Assembly: GCF_001748145.1 (NCBI RefSeq) | Contig: NZ_BCQA01000001.1 | Span: 1,609,501 to 1,673,500, forward strand | Direction of reading: 5' to 3' | DNA length: 64,000 nucleotides | DNA from: Bosea sp. BIWAKO-01 | GTDB lineage: Bacteria > Pseudomonadota > Alphaproteobacteria > Rhizobiales > Beijerinckiaceae | Shown: one piece after another, positions 47,865 through 60,468 of the stretch | Position numbering within the stretch: the first letter of the stretch is position 1 | Layout: every line of letters begins with the position of its first letter | Program-made: the position numbers and the translations under genes | Notes under the pieces: generated by a model | Databases searched by the model: none | What the model was told of the DNA's origin: nothing | The model's input: the letters and a program-made list of their open reading frames with translations, nothing else

Positions 47865-48746
47865 CTACCTCGCGGCCGGCCGGACCAACCCCAAGGCAAG
47901 GCTCAACCCAGGCCAGGACACGTCATCGCGTACGAGGCGGAAGCCCAAATTGCTCGGCGGCGTGCCCGATACGCAGCCGCCGGCACGCGCATCGCGCACA
48001 AAATCCGTCATATAGGCGCGATGAAGGCCCTCAACGACGCGGACCCCGCAATTGGCCACGGCGGCCGTCGTCGCCCCCGCGGCATCAAGGGTGATGCGCT
48101 GAAAGCAGGTGTCGGTCCATTCCCAGACATTGCCGGCCATATCGAGAAGACCATTCTCGTTCGCGCCGAAACTTCCAATCGGCTGTGGCGCCTTGCCGGC
48201 CGCCATCACGCGACTCGCGTCCCTGTCATAAATCGCAAGCGCCCGCTGGCCGGGGTCGCTGCGATCGAGGCTTTCCGGCAGGGCATCGTCGTGGAACCGG
48301 CTTGCGGCTGCGTAAGCCCATTCTTCGTCGGTCGGCAGCCGGAATCTCGTCCCCGTCTCACGCGACAGCCAGGATATATAGGCCTGAGTGTCTCGCCAGC
48401 TCACCCCGACGACGGGACGGTTGGAGGCGGTCTCGCCGGAGCCCGCCACCGGACATGCTCCGGCTTTGACGCAGCGTTGATAGTCAGCAACCGTGACCTG
48501 GCTTTTCATCACGGCCAGAGACCTGTCGACCGTGACCGCCACGATTGGCGCGACGATCGGCTTCCCGCCCCCCAGGAACTCGCCGCTGGCACGGAACTGG
48601 ATCGTGCCGGGCCGGAGTTCCACGAACTCTGGAAGCGGAACATGCGGTGTCGCCGGGCCCGTGCCATATCCTGGCGCGAGGGCCGAGATCGCGATGGGTG
48701 CGAGCGCCGCGGTGGCCAGGGCCATGAGTTTGAACGCGGACAGCAT
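47865..48746 (-). CDS. nirV: NirV-like formylglycine-generating-enzyme-family protein
   Basis: A 293-residue protein with a signal helix and a FGE/SUMF1-type domain. Motifs are VTVADYQRCV, NRPVVGVSWRDTQAYISWLS, RLPTDEEWAYAA, GLLDMAGNVWEWTDTCFQ and GTPPSNLGFRLVRD. The catalytic cysteine pair of true FGE is not clearly complete, as is usual for NirV. It follows nirK by 50 bp on the same strand, the classic nirK-nirV pair, with an unclear accessory role in nitrite reductase function. Confidence 0.85.
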   Translation of the reverse strand: MLSAFKLMALATAALAPIAISALAPGYGTGPATPHVPLPEFVELRPGTIQFRASGEFLGGGKPIVAPIVAVTVDRSLAVMKSQVTVADYQRCVKAGACPVAGSGETASNRPVVGVSWRDTQAYISWLSRETGTRFRLPTDEEWAYAAASRFHDDALPESLDRSDPGQRALAIYDRDASRVMAAGKAPQPIGSFGANENGLLDMAGNVWEWTDTCFQRITLDAAGATTAAVANCGVRVVEGLHRAYMTDFVRDARAGGCVSGTPPSNLGFRLVRDDVSWPGLSLALGLVRPAAR

Positions 48747-48796
48747 GATGCCTCCCGAGGCGGCCGTCCGACGGCCCTAGGCGGGTGATGGTCAGA

Positions 48797-49927
48797 TCAT
48801 TTGTGCGCGACGTTGCTCAGAATCGGTTCGGGCGCCACTACCTGGGTCATCAGGTCATCATTCCATTGACCCTCGACCCTGAAATGGGCTGTCGCACCAA
48901 GTTCGAAGGCCTCGATCATGTTGTGGTTCACGTAACCGACAATGCCGGGCTGAAGGAATTTGGTGAGCGCCGCGCCCGCGGATCCGCCCCGAATGAACCA
49001 GGTTTCGAGATTGGTCTCGGGAGGATTCGAGAACTTGCCGGTCTCCCAGACATAGTCTCCGAACCCGCCGACCAGATGTGGACGTGTGTCGCGGCTTGCT
49101 TGGGAATGCACGATCAGCACGTTCTCACCGACCTTTGCGGGCATCGCGTTCTTGCCCGTCAGGGCTCCGACCGCACCGTTGAACACGACGTGACTTGGCA
49201 CCAGCTTTCGCATGACCTCCATCGTGTCCATGTAGGCGTCGCCATGCGTGTCGTACTGCTTGAATTTGCCCTTTTCGTCGCGCGGAACGTAATAATCATG
49301 CTCGCCGATGTAGTAGACGCGATCGTAGTGAAGCGGCCGTCCGGCCGCATCCTTGAGGCCGTCCCGCGGCAGCACCATCACGGCGCCGCTCATGCCCGAG
49401 GTGATATGCCAGGGGGTCATGGCACCTGGGATGCAGTGATAAGCGAACACACCCGTCCGGGTGGCCTTCCAGCGCAATACGGTCTGCTCTCCGGGGTTGA
49501 TCAAGGTCAGATCGGCACCGCCTGATGCGCCCGCAGCAGCATGGAAGTCGATATTGTGCGCCATCGAGTTGGTGTCGGGATTGGCAAGCGTCACCTCGAC
49601 ATAATCACCCTCGTGCACGACAAAAAGCGGCCCAGGGATCGACCCGTTGAAGGTCATGGCCTGCAACGTGGTGCCCTCTTCATCGATAACGATCTTCTTC
49701 TCCTCAACCCAGAGCCTGAACTCCATGATCCTTGGGCCCAGCTTGGTCGCCTGCTCGTGAGGATGAACGAAGGGCGGCGCGACGAACTCGACCTTCTGTC
49801 GCGGCAGATCAAGCGCCCAAGCCGATGCTGGAGCGACCAGCGCCCCGGCCAGGATGGCGGCGCCCGCAAGAGCGGCCCGTCGGGAAATTGTGAACGTACC
49901 AGCGGCGGTCTCGAATGCCTGTTCCAT
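48797..49927 (-). CDS. nirK: Copper-containing nitrite reductase
   Basis: A 376-residue periplasmic enzyme that reduces nitrite to nitric oxide. A Tat-type signal ([20 protein letters not shown]) precedes two cupredoxin domains. Ligands for type-1 copper are visible: His in SMAHNIDFH, Cys and His in [20 protein letters not shown]. Type-2 copper His residues sit in NIDFH, AYHC and VNHNMIEA; the catalytic Asp is in HNIDFH. Start chosen as the second ATG, 6 nt after GAGGGGGG. No FNR-type site was found upstream, and no nor or nos genes are in the window. Confidence 0.97.
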   Translation of the reverse strand: MEQAFETAAGTFTISRRAALAGAAILAGALVAPASAWALDLPRQKVEFVAPPFVHPHEQATKLGPRIMEFRLWVEEKKIVIDEEGTTLQAMTFNGSIPGPLFVVHEGDYVEVTLANPDTNSMAHNIDFHAAAGASGGADLTLINPGEQTVLRWKATRTGVFAYHCIPGAMTPWHITSGMSGAVMVLPRDGLKDAAGRPLHYDRVYYIGEHDYYVPRDEKGKFKQYDTHGDAYMDTMEVMRKLVPSHVVFNGAVGALTGKNAMPAKVGENVLIVHSQASRDTRPHLVGGFGDYVWETGKFSNPPETNLETWFIRGGSAGAALTKFLQPGIVGYVNHNMIEAFELGATAHFRVEGQWNDDLMTQVVAPEPILSNVAHK

Positions 49928-50105
49928 GGCCATCCCCCCTCGAGCACCATTCGTTCGAAAGGATACCGGCGGTGCAGTCGTGGAACTACGGACCAAGGTC
50001 GAAGAGCGTTCGGGCTGTAGGTCTTGCAGCCCTTTGGCCGTGGCGATAGCGCGCCCGGATCAGGGAACGGCAGATGCTGGACTCGGGCAGAGCCACTGCG
50101 GGCAG

Positions 50106-52763
<2,658 letters not shown>

Positions 52764-52948
52764 GGCGGCAATATGGGGCGAAACCGGTCGGAGCGCGAGG
52801 GGTACGCCGTCGCAGCAGGCGGATAGCTGACAGCAGGTGACAGGAGCTTATCGTGCCGAGCACACCCAGATTGAAGCAGTCCCGGGGCGGGCGCGACGGA
52901 AGTCCAGGCCTTCGTTGCGCGCCGGCGCATCTCGAGACGGAGCGAGAC

Positions 52949-53365
52949 TTATCTGCGCGACTTGGTCTTGCCGCGGCCGCCGGACGTGTTGAGGGTCACG
53001 GCTGCGCGAATGAGAGCCTTCAATGCCCCTTCGTCAATCGTCTCACCCTCGTGGATGTCGATGGCACGCCTAGTGTTGCCATCCAGACTGGAATTGAAGA
53101 GGCCCGATGGGTCGTCGAGTGAGGCCCCCTTGGCAAAGGTCATTTTGACGACGCTCTTGTAGGTCTCCCCAGTGCAGATCAATCCGTCGTGGGACCACAC
53201 TGGAACCCCTCGCCATTTCCACTCCTCGAGCACCTCGGGATCGGCTTGCCTGATCCATGCCCGGAGCTGGGAGAGCATCTTGCCTCGCCAATCGCCCAGC
53301 GCTGTGATCCGCTCGTCGATCATCCGAGACGGGGAGTTTTCGTTCCGGGACTCGCTCTGGCTCAT
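52949..53365 (-). CDS. DUF1801-like small protein
   Basis: A 138-residue protein of the YdhG/DUF1801-type fold. LEEWKWRGVPVWSHDGLICT, KSVVKMTFAKGASLDDP and the Gly/Lys-rich tail are consistent. Start chosen at MSQSESRNE, with AAGGGAAG upstream. Family members have no settled function. Confidence 0.75.
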   Translation of the reverse strand: MSQSESRNENSPSRMIDERITALGDWRGKMLSQLRAWIRQADPEVLEEWKWRGVPVWSHDGLICTGETYKSVVKMTFAKGASLDDPSGLFNSSLDGNTRRAIDIHEGETIDEGALKALIRAAVTLNTSGGRGKTKSRR

Positions 53366-53961
53366 GATCTTCCCTTCTCTCCGGAACTCTCGCGTCTGGG
53401 ATCGGGCCAACCGTCTGCTCGAGATCGCAGCGCGACCTCTCGAAGAGGCCAGCTGAACCCGGCAACGTTTTGAAGAGCACGGTGCGGATGCACGGGATCA
53501 AAATGCATAACTCCACGGCTATTGATCTGCATTCATAATCATTGGGCTATGCGTCAGTCAATCGAGGCATTCGCGCGCAACGATCGCCGTTGCCCACCCG
53601 TCTCCCGGACGATCGCCTTCGGGTCTCGCAACTCAGTATCAGCGTGGCCGCGATGGAATGCCCGACGCAAGCGCGGCGCTCTTCCGGTATCGGCGGCACC
53701 CTTCAGGGGAGCGAGACTGCGCTCATGATCCCGGGCCAGCGGCAGCCCACGATGGTTCTGCTCTCGATGGTGCGGGCGGACACGGGGGTGTAGATTGTTC
53801 GGGTCTTGTCTTCGGCAGTGCCTGATCCCCATCTCCAAGTGATCGCCGCTTCAAATTCCGGCATCGGTTTGGCGCTGCATCGCAAGCAGTCGTGAGGACG
53901 TAACACTGAAAACTCTGGTCCGGTTCGCCGGATTTGCCGAGATCAATAGGAGGAGGCCAGA
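53366..53961. other. 596-bp region without a supported gene
   Basis: Short frames on both strands overlap here but none has a convincing start, ribosome-binding site or family match. An inverted repeat GATCAA/TTGATC occurs near 53495-53530. The DNA is slightly less GC-rich than its neighbours. Confidence 0.4.
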
Positions 53962-54429
53962 ATGACTCGCGCCTTCGTCAAGGAAGCCGAGGAAAGAGGG
54001 ACCCTGGACGAGCTGCCGGACCGGCCGGTCTCGCCGCACCCAAACCTCGTGACGCCTGAGGGGCTCGCACAGATCGAGGCCCAGCTGGCGCGCTGGCATG
54101 ACGAACACGCGGCGGCGCTGGCCGGAGGCGACCGCTCCGAGATCGCTCAGACGCGACGCGAGTTCCGCTACTGGACGGCGCGACGCGCCAGCGCCAAGCT
54201 GGCCCCTGCGCAGGAAAGGCACGACATCGTCCGCTTCGGCTCGACAGTGACGATCCGCCGGGCTGACGGGCGCACGCAGAACTGGCGGCTGGTCGGCGAG
54301 GACGAGGCCGATCCGGCACACGGAACGCTGCCCTATGTCGCGCCGTTGGCGAGTGCGCTGATGGGCAAGGGCATTGGCGAGAGCGTCAGCATCGGCACAG
54401 AGGCGGTCGAGATCATCACGATCGCCTGA
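53962..54429 (+). CDS. Gre-type transcription elongation factor
   Basis: A 155-residue protein. The N-terminal helical part (VTPEGLAQIEAQLARWHDEH, then a second helix to AKL) and the C-terminal FKBP-like domain fit GreA/GreB/Rnk. Visible C-terminal motifs are GSTVTIRRADGRTQNWRLVG, YVAPLASALMGKGIGESV. It would bind the RNA polymerase secondary channel. The acidic tip of true GreA is not obvious, so it may be a regulator rather than a cleavage factor. AGGAGG lies upstream. Confidence 0.88.
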   Translation: MTRAFVKEAEERGTLDELPDRPVSPHPNLVTPEGLAQIEAQLARWHDEHAAALAGGDRSEIAQTRREFRYWTARRASAKLAPAQERHDIVRFGSTVTIRRADGRTQNWRLVGEDEADPAHGTLPYVAPLASALMGKGIGESVSIGTEAVEIITIA

Positions 54430-54438
54430 GGCGATCGT

Positions 54439-55656
54439 TCAGCTTCGGGCGAGCCAGGCCTGAATCCCTGCTGCAGCTGCGACTCCGGTCGCGAAACAGG
54501 CTTGCAGCAGATAGCCGCCGGTCGGCGCCTCCCAATCCAGCATCTCGCCTGCGGCAAAGGTACCGGGCAAGCGATTCAGCATGAAGCCTTCCTCGATCTC
54601 GGCGGGGGCGACGCCACCGGCGGTGGAGATCGCCCGCTCGATCGGCCTGAGACCGGTCAGTACCAGAGGCGCGGCCTTGATGAGTGCGGCCAGCCTCTCC
54701 GCGTCTTCGGGGAGGGGCCCCTTCGCCGCTTCGCGCAGCAGCGCAATCGCGGATGGAGCAAGGCCTGCAGCCTTGCGCAGATGATTGCTCAGCGTCACGC
54801 CTTTGCGACGATGCGCGAGGCGCTGGACCAGCAGCGCTGCCTCGTGATCGGGCCGCAGATCGATGGTGATGACCGCCCTGCCCTCGCGCAGGATCGTCTC
54901 GCGGATCGGGGCAGAAAGTGCATAGACCGCGCCGCCTTCCAGACCCGACGCATCGATCATCGCCTCGCCGGGCACGGATTGGCCGCCGAAGCTCAGGACG
55001 ATGCGCTTCAACGGTACTCCAGCAAAACGCTCTCGCATGGTCTGGGACCAATCGACCGTGAAGCCGCCATTGGCCGGGCGCAGCGGCGCAATCGCAACCC
55101 CGCGCGCCGCCAGCAAGGGTGCCCAGCCACCATCCGAACCCAGCCGTGGCCAGCTCGCGCCGCCGAGCGCGAGCAGCGTCGCGTCCGGCTGCGCCTCGAC
55201 ATCGGCACCATCGCGGCTCCGGAACGTCAGAGCACCCGCCTCGCTCCAGCCGGTCCAGCGATGACCAGGCGCGAAGCTGACACCGAGTCCTTCGAGCCGG
55301 CGCAGCCATGCCCGCAGCAAGGGCGAGGCCTTCATGGCGCGCGGGAAGACGCGCCCGCTGCTGCCGACAAACGTATCCTGCCCGAGCGCATCGGCCCAGT
55401 CGCGCAGGGCTCGTGGCGGGAAGGCGCGAATGGCTGGCTCCAGCCAGGCTTGCGCATCGCGATAGCGGGGCAGGAAGCGGTCGAGCGGCTCGGAATGGGT
55501 AAGGTTCAATCCGCCGCGCCCGGCCAGCAGGAATTTGCGGGCCGGCGAGGGCATGCGATCGTAGATCGTGACGGTGTCCCCGGCTGCCGCGAGGCGCTCT
55601 GCCGCGATCAGCCCGGAGGGTCCTGCTCCGATGATGGCAATGTGGTGTGCTGGCAT
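54439..55656 (-). CDS. FAD-dependent oxidoreductase, HI0933/BaiN-type flavoprotein
   Basis: A 405-residue flavoprotein. The dinucleotide motif is IIGAGPSGLIAAERLA (about 7-22), and RKFLLAGRGGLNLTHSEP is the family signature. A C-terminal flavin motif is GTFAAGEMLDWEAPTGGYLLQAC. Function in the family is poorly known. It converges on the Gre-type gene, 9 bp apart. Confidence 0.92.
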   Translation of the reverse strand: MPAHHIAIIGAGPSGLIAAERLAAAGDTVTIYDRMPSPARKFLLAGRGGLNLTHSEPLDRFLPRYRDAQAWLEPAIRAFPPRALRDWADALGQDTFVGSSGRVFPRAMKASPLLRAWLRRLEGLGVSFAPGHRWTGWSEAGALTFRSRDGADVEAQPDATLLALGGASWPRLGSDGGWAPLLAARGVAIAPLRPANGGFTVDWSQTMRERFAGVPLKRIVLSFGGQSVPGEAMIDASGLEGGAVYALSAPIRETILREGRAVITIDLRPDHEAALLVQRLAHRRKGVTLSNHLRKAAGLAPSAIALLREAAKGPLPEDAERLAALIKAAPLVLTGLRPIERAISTAGGVAPAEIEEGFMLNRLPGTFAAGEMLDWEAPTGGYLLQACFATGVAAAAGIQAWLARS

Positions 55657-55730
55657 CGGTCTGGCTTGCCGTCAGCGCGCCCTGCGGTCAAGGGTGATCC
55701 GCCCTCAAGGGCGACCGACAGGGACGAACC

Positions 55731-56051
55731 ATGCCGACCATCGCCGCCTATCTCGGCGCAGCCATTCTCGAAATCGCCGGCTGTTTCGCGTTCTGGGGCT
55801 GGCTCCGGCTCGGCAAGCCGGTCTGGTGGCTCGTGCCCGGACTGGTGTCGCTCGCCCTGTTCGCCTGGTTATTGACCCTGGCGGAGAGCGAAGCCGCCGG
55901 ACGGGCCTATGCCGCCTATGGCGGCGTTTACATCGTCAGTTCGCTCGTCTGGCTCTGGGCCGTGGAAGGCTTTCGCCCCGACCGCTGGGACATTGCCGGC
56001 GGGCTGATCTGCCTCGCCGGCGCCGCGATCATCATCGCAGGGCCGCGCTAG
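55731..56051 (+). CDS. YnfA-family small membrane protein
   Basis: A 106-residue protein with four transmembrane helices of the UPF0060/YnfA family. Visible motifs are [40 protein letters not shown] and [23 protein letters not shown]-like efflux has been proposed for the family. It is followed directly by a dispersed palindromic element. Confidence 0.92.
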   Translation: MPTIAAYLGAAILEIAGCFAFWGWLRLGKPVWWLVPGLVSLALFAWLLTLAESEAAGRAYAAYGGVYIVSSLVWLWAVEGFRPDRWDIAGGLICLAGAAIIIAGPR

Positions 56052-56150
56052 GGCATCGGCCCGAAAAGTGGATTGCGGTTTTCTGGAAAGCCTATGCAGC
56101 CATAGAAAATCAGATCATCGGACCGGATTCGATATCCGACCCGATGATCC
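56051..56150 (+). repeat. Dispersed ~100-bp palindromic element, copy 2 (RIME-like)
   Basis: Begins with CGGCCCGAAAAGTGGATTGC and ends with the palindrome GATCATCGGACCGG ... CCGACCCGATGATC. It lies directly between ynfA and phoB ends and may terminate both. Confidence 0.85.
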
Positions 56151-56155
56151 AAGTC

Positions 56156-56854
56156 TCAGCTCCGCGCAAAGGTCTCGTCGAAGGCGTAGCCGGCACCGCG
56201 AACGGTCCGCAGCGGATCCTTGGCGTTGTCAGGGGTGATCGCCTTGCGCAGCCGGCCAACATGGACGTCGACGGTGCGTTCGTCGATATAGACGTCGCGG
56301 CCCCAGACCGCGTCGAGCAGCTGGGCCCGGGAATAGACCCGCCCCGGCGCCTGCATCAGGAACTCGAGCAGGCGGAACTCGGTCGGGCCGAGATGCAGCT
56401 CGCTCCCTGAGCGGCGGACACGGCGGGTGGTGCGGTCGAGCTCGAGATCGCCGGCAGCCAGCAGGCCGGCGACATGACCCGGCTTGGCGCGGCGCAGCAG
56501 CGCCTGGATGCGAGCGATCAGCTCGGGCAGCGAGAACGGCTTGACGACATAGTCGTCGGCCCCGGTGGCGAGGCCGCGCACACGCTCGGTCTCCTCGCCG
56601 CGGGCGGTGAGCATGATGATCGGCACCCGCTCGGTATCGCGACGAGTCCGCAGCCGCCGGCAGAGCTCGATGCCGGAAAGACCCGGCAGCATCCAGTCGA
56701 GCAGCACGAGGTCCGGCGTATGATCGCGCAGATGCAGCTCGGCATCGTCGCCCCGCGCGACGCTATCGACCTCGAAGCCTTCGGCCTCGAGATTGTAGCG
56801 CAGCAGCAGGGTCAGCGGCTCTTCGTCCTCAACGATCAGGATGCGTGCAGGCAT
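56156..56854 (-). CDS. phoB: Phosphate regulon response regulator PhoB
   Basis: A 232-residue OmpR/PhoB-class response regulator. The receiver domain has acidic residues in VEDEEP, the phosphoacceptor Asp in LVLLDWMLPGLSG, Thr in MLTARGEE and Lys in DYVVKPFS. The DNA-binding winged helix carries HLGPTEFRLLEFLM and RTVDVHVGRLRKAI. It is the last gene of the pho operon and binds CTGTCAT boxes. Confidence 0.97.
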   Translation of the reverse strand: MPARILIVEDEEPLTLLLRYNLEAEGFEVDSVARGDDAELHLRDHTPDLVLLDWMLPGLSGIELCRRLRTRRDTERVPIIMLTARGEETERVRGLATGADDYVVKPFSLPELIARIQALLRRAKPGHVAGLLAAGDLELDRTTRRVRRSGSELHLGPTEFRLLEFLMQAPGRVYSRAQLLDAVWGRDVYIDERTVDVHVGRLRKAITPDNAKDPLRTVRGAGYAFDETFARS

Positions 56855-56887
56855 GTCTCACTCGGTCCCAAAGGTGTCGGGCGCCGG

Positions 56888-57607
56888 TCACTCACCGGTG
56901 GCGGCGTCCAGAAGGATATTGGTCGTGTCGAGCTTCGGACGGGCTGCGTCCAAGGCTTCGCCCGTAACGAGATAGTGGATCGTCTCGGCGATGTTGGTGG
57001 TGTGGTCGCCGATGCGCTCGACATTCTTGGCGCAGAACAGGAGATGCGTGCAGAAGGTGATGTTGCGCGGGTCTTCCATCATATAGGTAAGCAGCTCGCG
57101 GAAGAGCGAGGTATAGAGCGCGTCGATCTCGTCGTCGCGGCGCCAGACCTCCATGGCCTTCTGCTCGTTGCTGACGGCGTAAGCGTCGAGCACGTCCTTG
57201 AGCTGGGCCTGAACCAGGCGGCTCATATGCTCGAGGCCGACGACCGCGCGCGACGGCGGCTGGAACTGGCCGGAGATGGCGACTGCGCGCTTGGCGATGT
57301 TCTTGGCGAGATCGCCGACGCGCTCGATATCGGCGGCGATGCGGATGGCCGAGATCAGCTCGCGCAGATCGTTGGCGAGCGGCTGGCGCCGGGCGATGGT
57401 GAGCACCGCCTTCTCCTCGACCTCGCGCTGCAGATTGTCGAGGCGCTGGTCGGCGCTGATGACCTTCTGTGCCAGCCCGGTATCCCGGCGCACCAGGGCG
57501 ACCGTCGAATCGCCGAGCATGCGCTCCGACATGCCCCCCATCTCGGCCAGGCTGCGGCGGATCCCCTCGAGATCGGCATCATAAGAGCGGACGATGTGAT
57601 CAGTCAT
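56888..57607 (-). CDS. phoU: Phosphate signalling protein PhoU
   Basis: A 239-residue all-helical protein of two three-helix bundles, with the repeated metal-binding E/DxxxD motifs (IERVGDLAKNIAKRAV, VERIGDHTTNIAETI). It links the Pst transporter to PhoR and silences the regulon when phosphate is plentiful. It lies between pstB and phoB. Confidence 0.97.
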   Translation of the reverse strand: MTDHIVRSYDADLEGIRRSLAEMGGMSERMLGDSTVALVRRDTGLAQKVISADQRLDNLQREVEEKAVLTIARRQPLANDLRELISAIRIAADIERVGDLAKNIAKRAVAISGQFQPPSRAVVGLEHMSRLVQAQLKDVLDAYAVSNEQKAMEVWRRDDEIDALYTSLFRELLTYMMEDPRNITFCTHLLFCAKNVERIGDHTTNIAETIHYLVTGEALDAARPKLDTTNILLDAATGE

Positions 57608-57655
57608 CGCGGCGTATCCTTTGTCGGCAAAGCAGTTGGAAGGCTGGGCGCCGGT

Positions 57656-58456
57656 TCAGCCGAAGCGGCCGGTGACGTAATCCTGCGTCTGCTTCTTGTG
57701 CGGGTTCATGAAGATGGTGTTGGTGGCGTCGAATTCGATCACCTCGCCGAGATACATGAAGGCGGTGTACTGCGAGATGCGCGCCGCCTGCTGCATGTTG
57801 TGGGTGACGATGACGATGGTGAAGTCGGTCTTGAGCTGCTCGAGCAGGTCCTCGATCTTGCCGGTCGAGATCGGATCGAGTGCCGAGGTCGGCTCATCGA
57901 ACAGGATGACTTCCGGCTTCTGGGCAATGGTGCGCGCAATGCAGAGGCGCTGCTGCTGGCCGCCGGACAGGCCCATGCCGGAGGTCTTCAGCTTGTCCTT
58001 GACCTCGTCCCAGAGCGCGGAGCGGCGCAGAGCCCCTTCGACGCGATCATCGAGCTCGGATTTCGGCGGCTTCTCGTAGAGGCGGATGCCGAATGCGACA
58101 TTGTCGTAGATCGACATCGGGAAGGGCGTTGGCTTCTGGAACACCATGCCGACGCGCGAGCGCAGCTCGTTCACATCGATATCGTTGCTGATGACGTTGC
58201 GGCCGTCGAGCAGGATCTCGCCGGTGGCGCGCTGCTCGGGATAAAGCGAGTAGATCCGGTTGAAGATGCGCAGCAGGGTCGACTTGCCGCAGCCCGACGG
58301 TCCGATCAGGGCCGTGACATGGCGGTCCCGGAAGTCGAGATTGATGTTCTTCAGCGCCTTGTGCTCACCGTAGTAGAAATCGAGGTTCTTGACCGCGATC
58401 CGGACGGGGGCCTCGGCATCAAGCGCTTGCGGGCTCAGTTCCAGCGTCGAAAGCAT
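57656..58456 (-). CDS. pstB: Phosphate ABC transporter ATP-binding protein
   Basis: A 266-residue ATPase with Walker [10 protein letters not shown], signature [16 protein letters not shown], Walker [17 protein letters not shown] and H-loop [19 protein letters not shown] residues appear as [18 protein letters not shown], a PstB hallmark. Energises high-affinity phosphate uptake. Confidence 0.98.
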   Translation of the reverse strand: MLSTLELSPQALDAEAPVRIAVKNLDFYYGEHKALKNINLDFRDRHVTALIGPSGCGKSTLLRIFNRIYSLYPEQRATGEILLDGRNVISNDIDVNELRSRVGMVFQKPTPFPMSIYDNVAFGIRLYEKPPKSELDDRVEGALRRSALWDEVKDKLKTSGMGLSGGQQQRLCIARTIAQKPEVILFDEPTSALDPISTGKIEDLLEQLKTDFTIVIVTHNMQQAARISQYTAFMYLGEVIEFDATNTIFMNPHKKQTQDYVTGRFG

Positions 58457-58500
58457 CGACTTGTTCCTTCAGATCGAACGCGACGAGGGTTTAAGGCCGT

Positions 58501-59388
58501 TCATTTGCCGCCCCGCACGATGCGGCGGGCGATAAGCGAGAGGCACAGGATCGAGACGGTGATGATCAGCGAACCGGCCCAGGCGAGCTGCTGCCAGTTC
58601 TCATAGGGGGCGGAGGCGAACTGGTAGATCGTCACCGGCAGGTTGGAGACGCCGCCGACGAGGCTGGGCGAGAACCAGAAATTGTTGTTCAGGGCGGTGA
58701 AGATCAGCGGCGCCGTCTCGCCGGCGATGCGCGCCAGGGCCAGCAGGATGCCGGTGACCATGCCGGATTTCGCCGCCCGCCAGGTCACGCTGGTGATGAC
58801 GACCGAAGGCGGGGCGCCGAGCGCAGCACCGGCTTCGCGCAACGAGCTCGGCACGAGGCGCAGCATGTCCTCGGTGGTGCGCACGATCACCGGGATCGCG
58901 ATGATGCCCAGCGCCACGCCGCCGGCCCAGCCGGAATAGCCGCGGAACGGCTCGACCAGGACGACGTAGACGAAGAGGCCGATCAGGATCGACGGTGCCG
59001 AGAGCAGGATGTCGTTGATGAAACGGATCAGGTCCGCGAGCTTCGAGCCCTTGCCATACTCGGCAAGATAGGTGCCGGCGAGCACGCCCACCGGGGTCGC
59101 CACGGCGATGCCGAGGAAGGTCAGCACGATCGAGCCGACAATGGCGTTGGCAAGGCCGCCCCCCTCGCTGCCGGGACCGGGCGTGACCTGGGTGAAGGTC
59201 GCGACGGAGAGCCCGCCGATTCCCTTCACGAGCAGCATGCCGAGAATCCAGAACAGCACGAAGATGGCGAGAAGAGTGAAGCTGGTGGCGATGATCTTCA
59301 TCGCCCGGTCCGCGGTGCGGCGCGCAGGACGGACGCGGCCCCAGACCTGATGAGGCGTCGTTGCGGGCGGGGTGACGGCGCTGTTCAT
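58501..59388 (-). CDS. pstA: Phosphate ABC transporter permease PstA
   Basis: A 295-residue permease with about six transmembrane helices. Motifs are [40 protein letters not shown] and a conserved [15 protein letters not shown]. Start chosen at MNSAVTPP, 13 bp after the pstC stop; the longer frame would overlap pstC without a ribosome-binding site. Confidence 0.95.
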   Translation of the reverse strand: MNSAVTPPATTPHQVWGRVRPARRTADRAMKIIATSFTLLAIFVLFWILGMLLVKGIGGLSVATFTQVTPGPGSEGGGLANAIVGSIVLTFLGIAVATPVGVLAGTYLAEYGKGSKLADLIRFINDILLSAPSILIGLFVYVVLVEPFRGYSGWAGGVALGIIAIPVIVRTTEDMLRLVPSSLREAGAALGAPPSVVITSVTWRAAKSGMVTGILLALARIAGETAPLIFTALNNNFWFSPSLVGGVSNLPVTIYQFASAPYENWQQLAWAGSLIITVSILCLSLIARRIVRGGK

Positions 59389-59401
59389 GGCCAGGCTCCG
59401 C

Positions 59402-60373
59402 TCAGAAGGACTTGACGCGCGCGACAAGGATGCGCGCGATCACGAGGACGACGAAGGTGACGAAGAAGAGGATGCAGCCGAGCGCGATCAGCGCGTTGAG
59501 CTGCAGGCCCATCGCCTCGTTGAATTCGTTGGCGATGCGCGAGGCAATGGTCGAGCCGGGATCCATGATCGAGGCGGAAAGCCGGTTGGCATTGCCGACA
59601 ACGAAGGTCACCGCCATGGTCTCGCCAAGCGCGCGGCCAAGACCGAGCATGATGGCGCCGATGATCGAGACGCCGGCCTGCGGCACCAGCACATGGCGCA
59701 CGACCTCCCAGGTCGTGGCGCCAATGCCATAGGCGCTCTCACGCAGCACGGACGGGATCTGCTCCAGCATGTCGCGGGTGATCGAAGCGATGAAGGGGAT
59801 GATCATGAAGGCGAGGATGATGCCGGCCGTCAGGATGCCGAGACCCGAGGGCGAGCGCGAATATAGCACGGTGCCGACCAGCGGAATGCCTTCGACGATG
59901 TTCGAGACCGGGATCTGCACATAGGCCGCAAAGAGCGGCACGAAGACGAAGAGGCCCCACATGCCGTAAATGATCGAGGGCACGGCGGCGAGCAGCTCGA
60001 TCGTCGTCGAGACCGGACGCTTGAACCAGGGCGGCGCGAGCTGGGTGAGGTAGACGGCAATGCCGAGCGAAAGCGGCACGCCCAGGACCAGCGCGATCAG
60101 CGCGGTCGACAAGGTGCCGACGATGGCGGGCCAGGCGCCGTACTGCTCGTTCTGGGTGTCCCAGACGCTGGACGTGATGAAACCGAGGCCGAATTCGCGG
60201 AAGGCGGGCCAGCCGCCGATGATCATCGAGGCGATGATGCCCGCAAGCAGCACCAGCACGAAGAGCGCGGCGGCCCGGCTGGCATTGCGGAAGACAATGT
60301 CGAAGGTGCCCTTTGGAGTGCGGCGAATGGCAGGCGCGCCGGGCGCGGCCATCTGGTCTGTCACGGCAGCCAT
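59402..60373 (-). CDS. pstC: Phosphate ABC transporter permease PstC
   Basis: A 323-residue permease. Typical features are [57 protein letters not shown] and [16 protein letters not shown]. It partners PstA in the membrane channel. A perfect 10-bp hairpin lies between it and pstS. Confidence 0.97.
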   Translation of the reverse strand: MAAVTDQMAAPGAPAIRRTPKGTFDIVFRNASRAAALFVLVLLAGIIASMIIGGWPAFREFGLGFITSSVWDTQNEQYGAWPAIVGTLSTALIALVLGVPLSLGIAVYLTQLAPPWFKRPVSTTIELLAAVPSIIYGMWGLFVFVPLFAAYVQIPVSNIVEGIPLVGTVLYSRSPSGLGILTAGIILAFMIIPFIASITRDMLEQIPSVLRESAYGIGATTWEVVRHVLVPQAGVSIIGAIMLGLGRALGETMAVTFVVGNANRLSASIMDPGSTIASRIANEFNEAMGLQLNALIALGCILFFVTFVVLVIARILVARVKSF

Positions 60374-60430
60374 CCGTGGTTACTCCGGTCGCATAAGAAG
60401 CACGAGGAAACGGGTCTCACAAAGTCGAAC

Positions 60431-60455
60431 GCGAGGCGGGAACAACCCGCCTCGC
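60431..60455 (-). other. Intercistronic hairpin between pstS and pstC
   Basis: GCGAGGCGGG and CCCGCCTCGC form a perfect 10-bp stem around a 5-nt loop, 14 bp after the pstS stop. There is no T-tract. It probably stabilises the pstS part of the transcript or lowers downstream expression. Confidence 0.7.
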
Positions 60456-60468
60456 GCCATAGAATGGA

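Noticed and set aside
49928..50105. FNR/NnrR-type site (TTG-N8-CAA like) upstream of nirK
   Set aside because: No acceptable match was found on either strand.
52764..52948. SOS (GTTC-N7-GTTC) box upstream of uvrB
   Set aside because: No such direct repeat is present in the upstream gap.
53554..53906. Short minus-strand ORFs (94 and 67 codons)
   Set aside because: They overlap each other and plus-strand ORFs, lack ribosome-binding sites and show no recognisable family.
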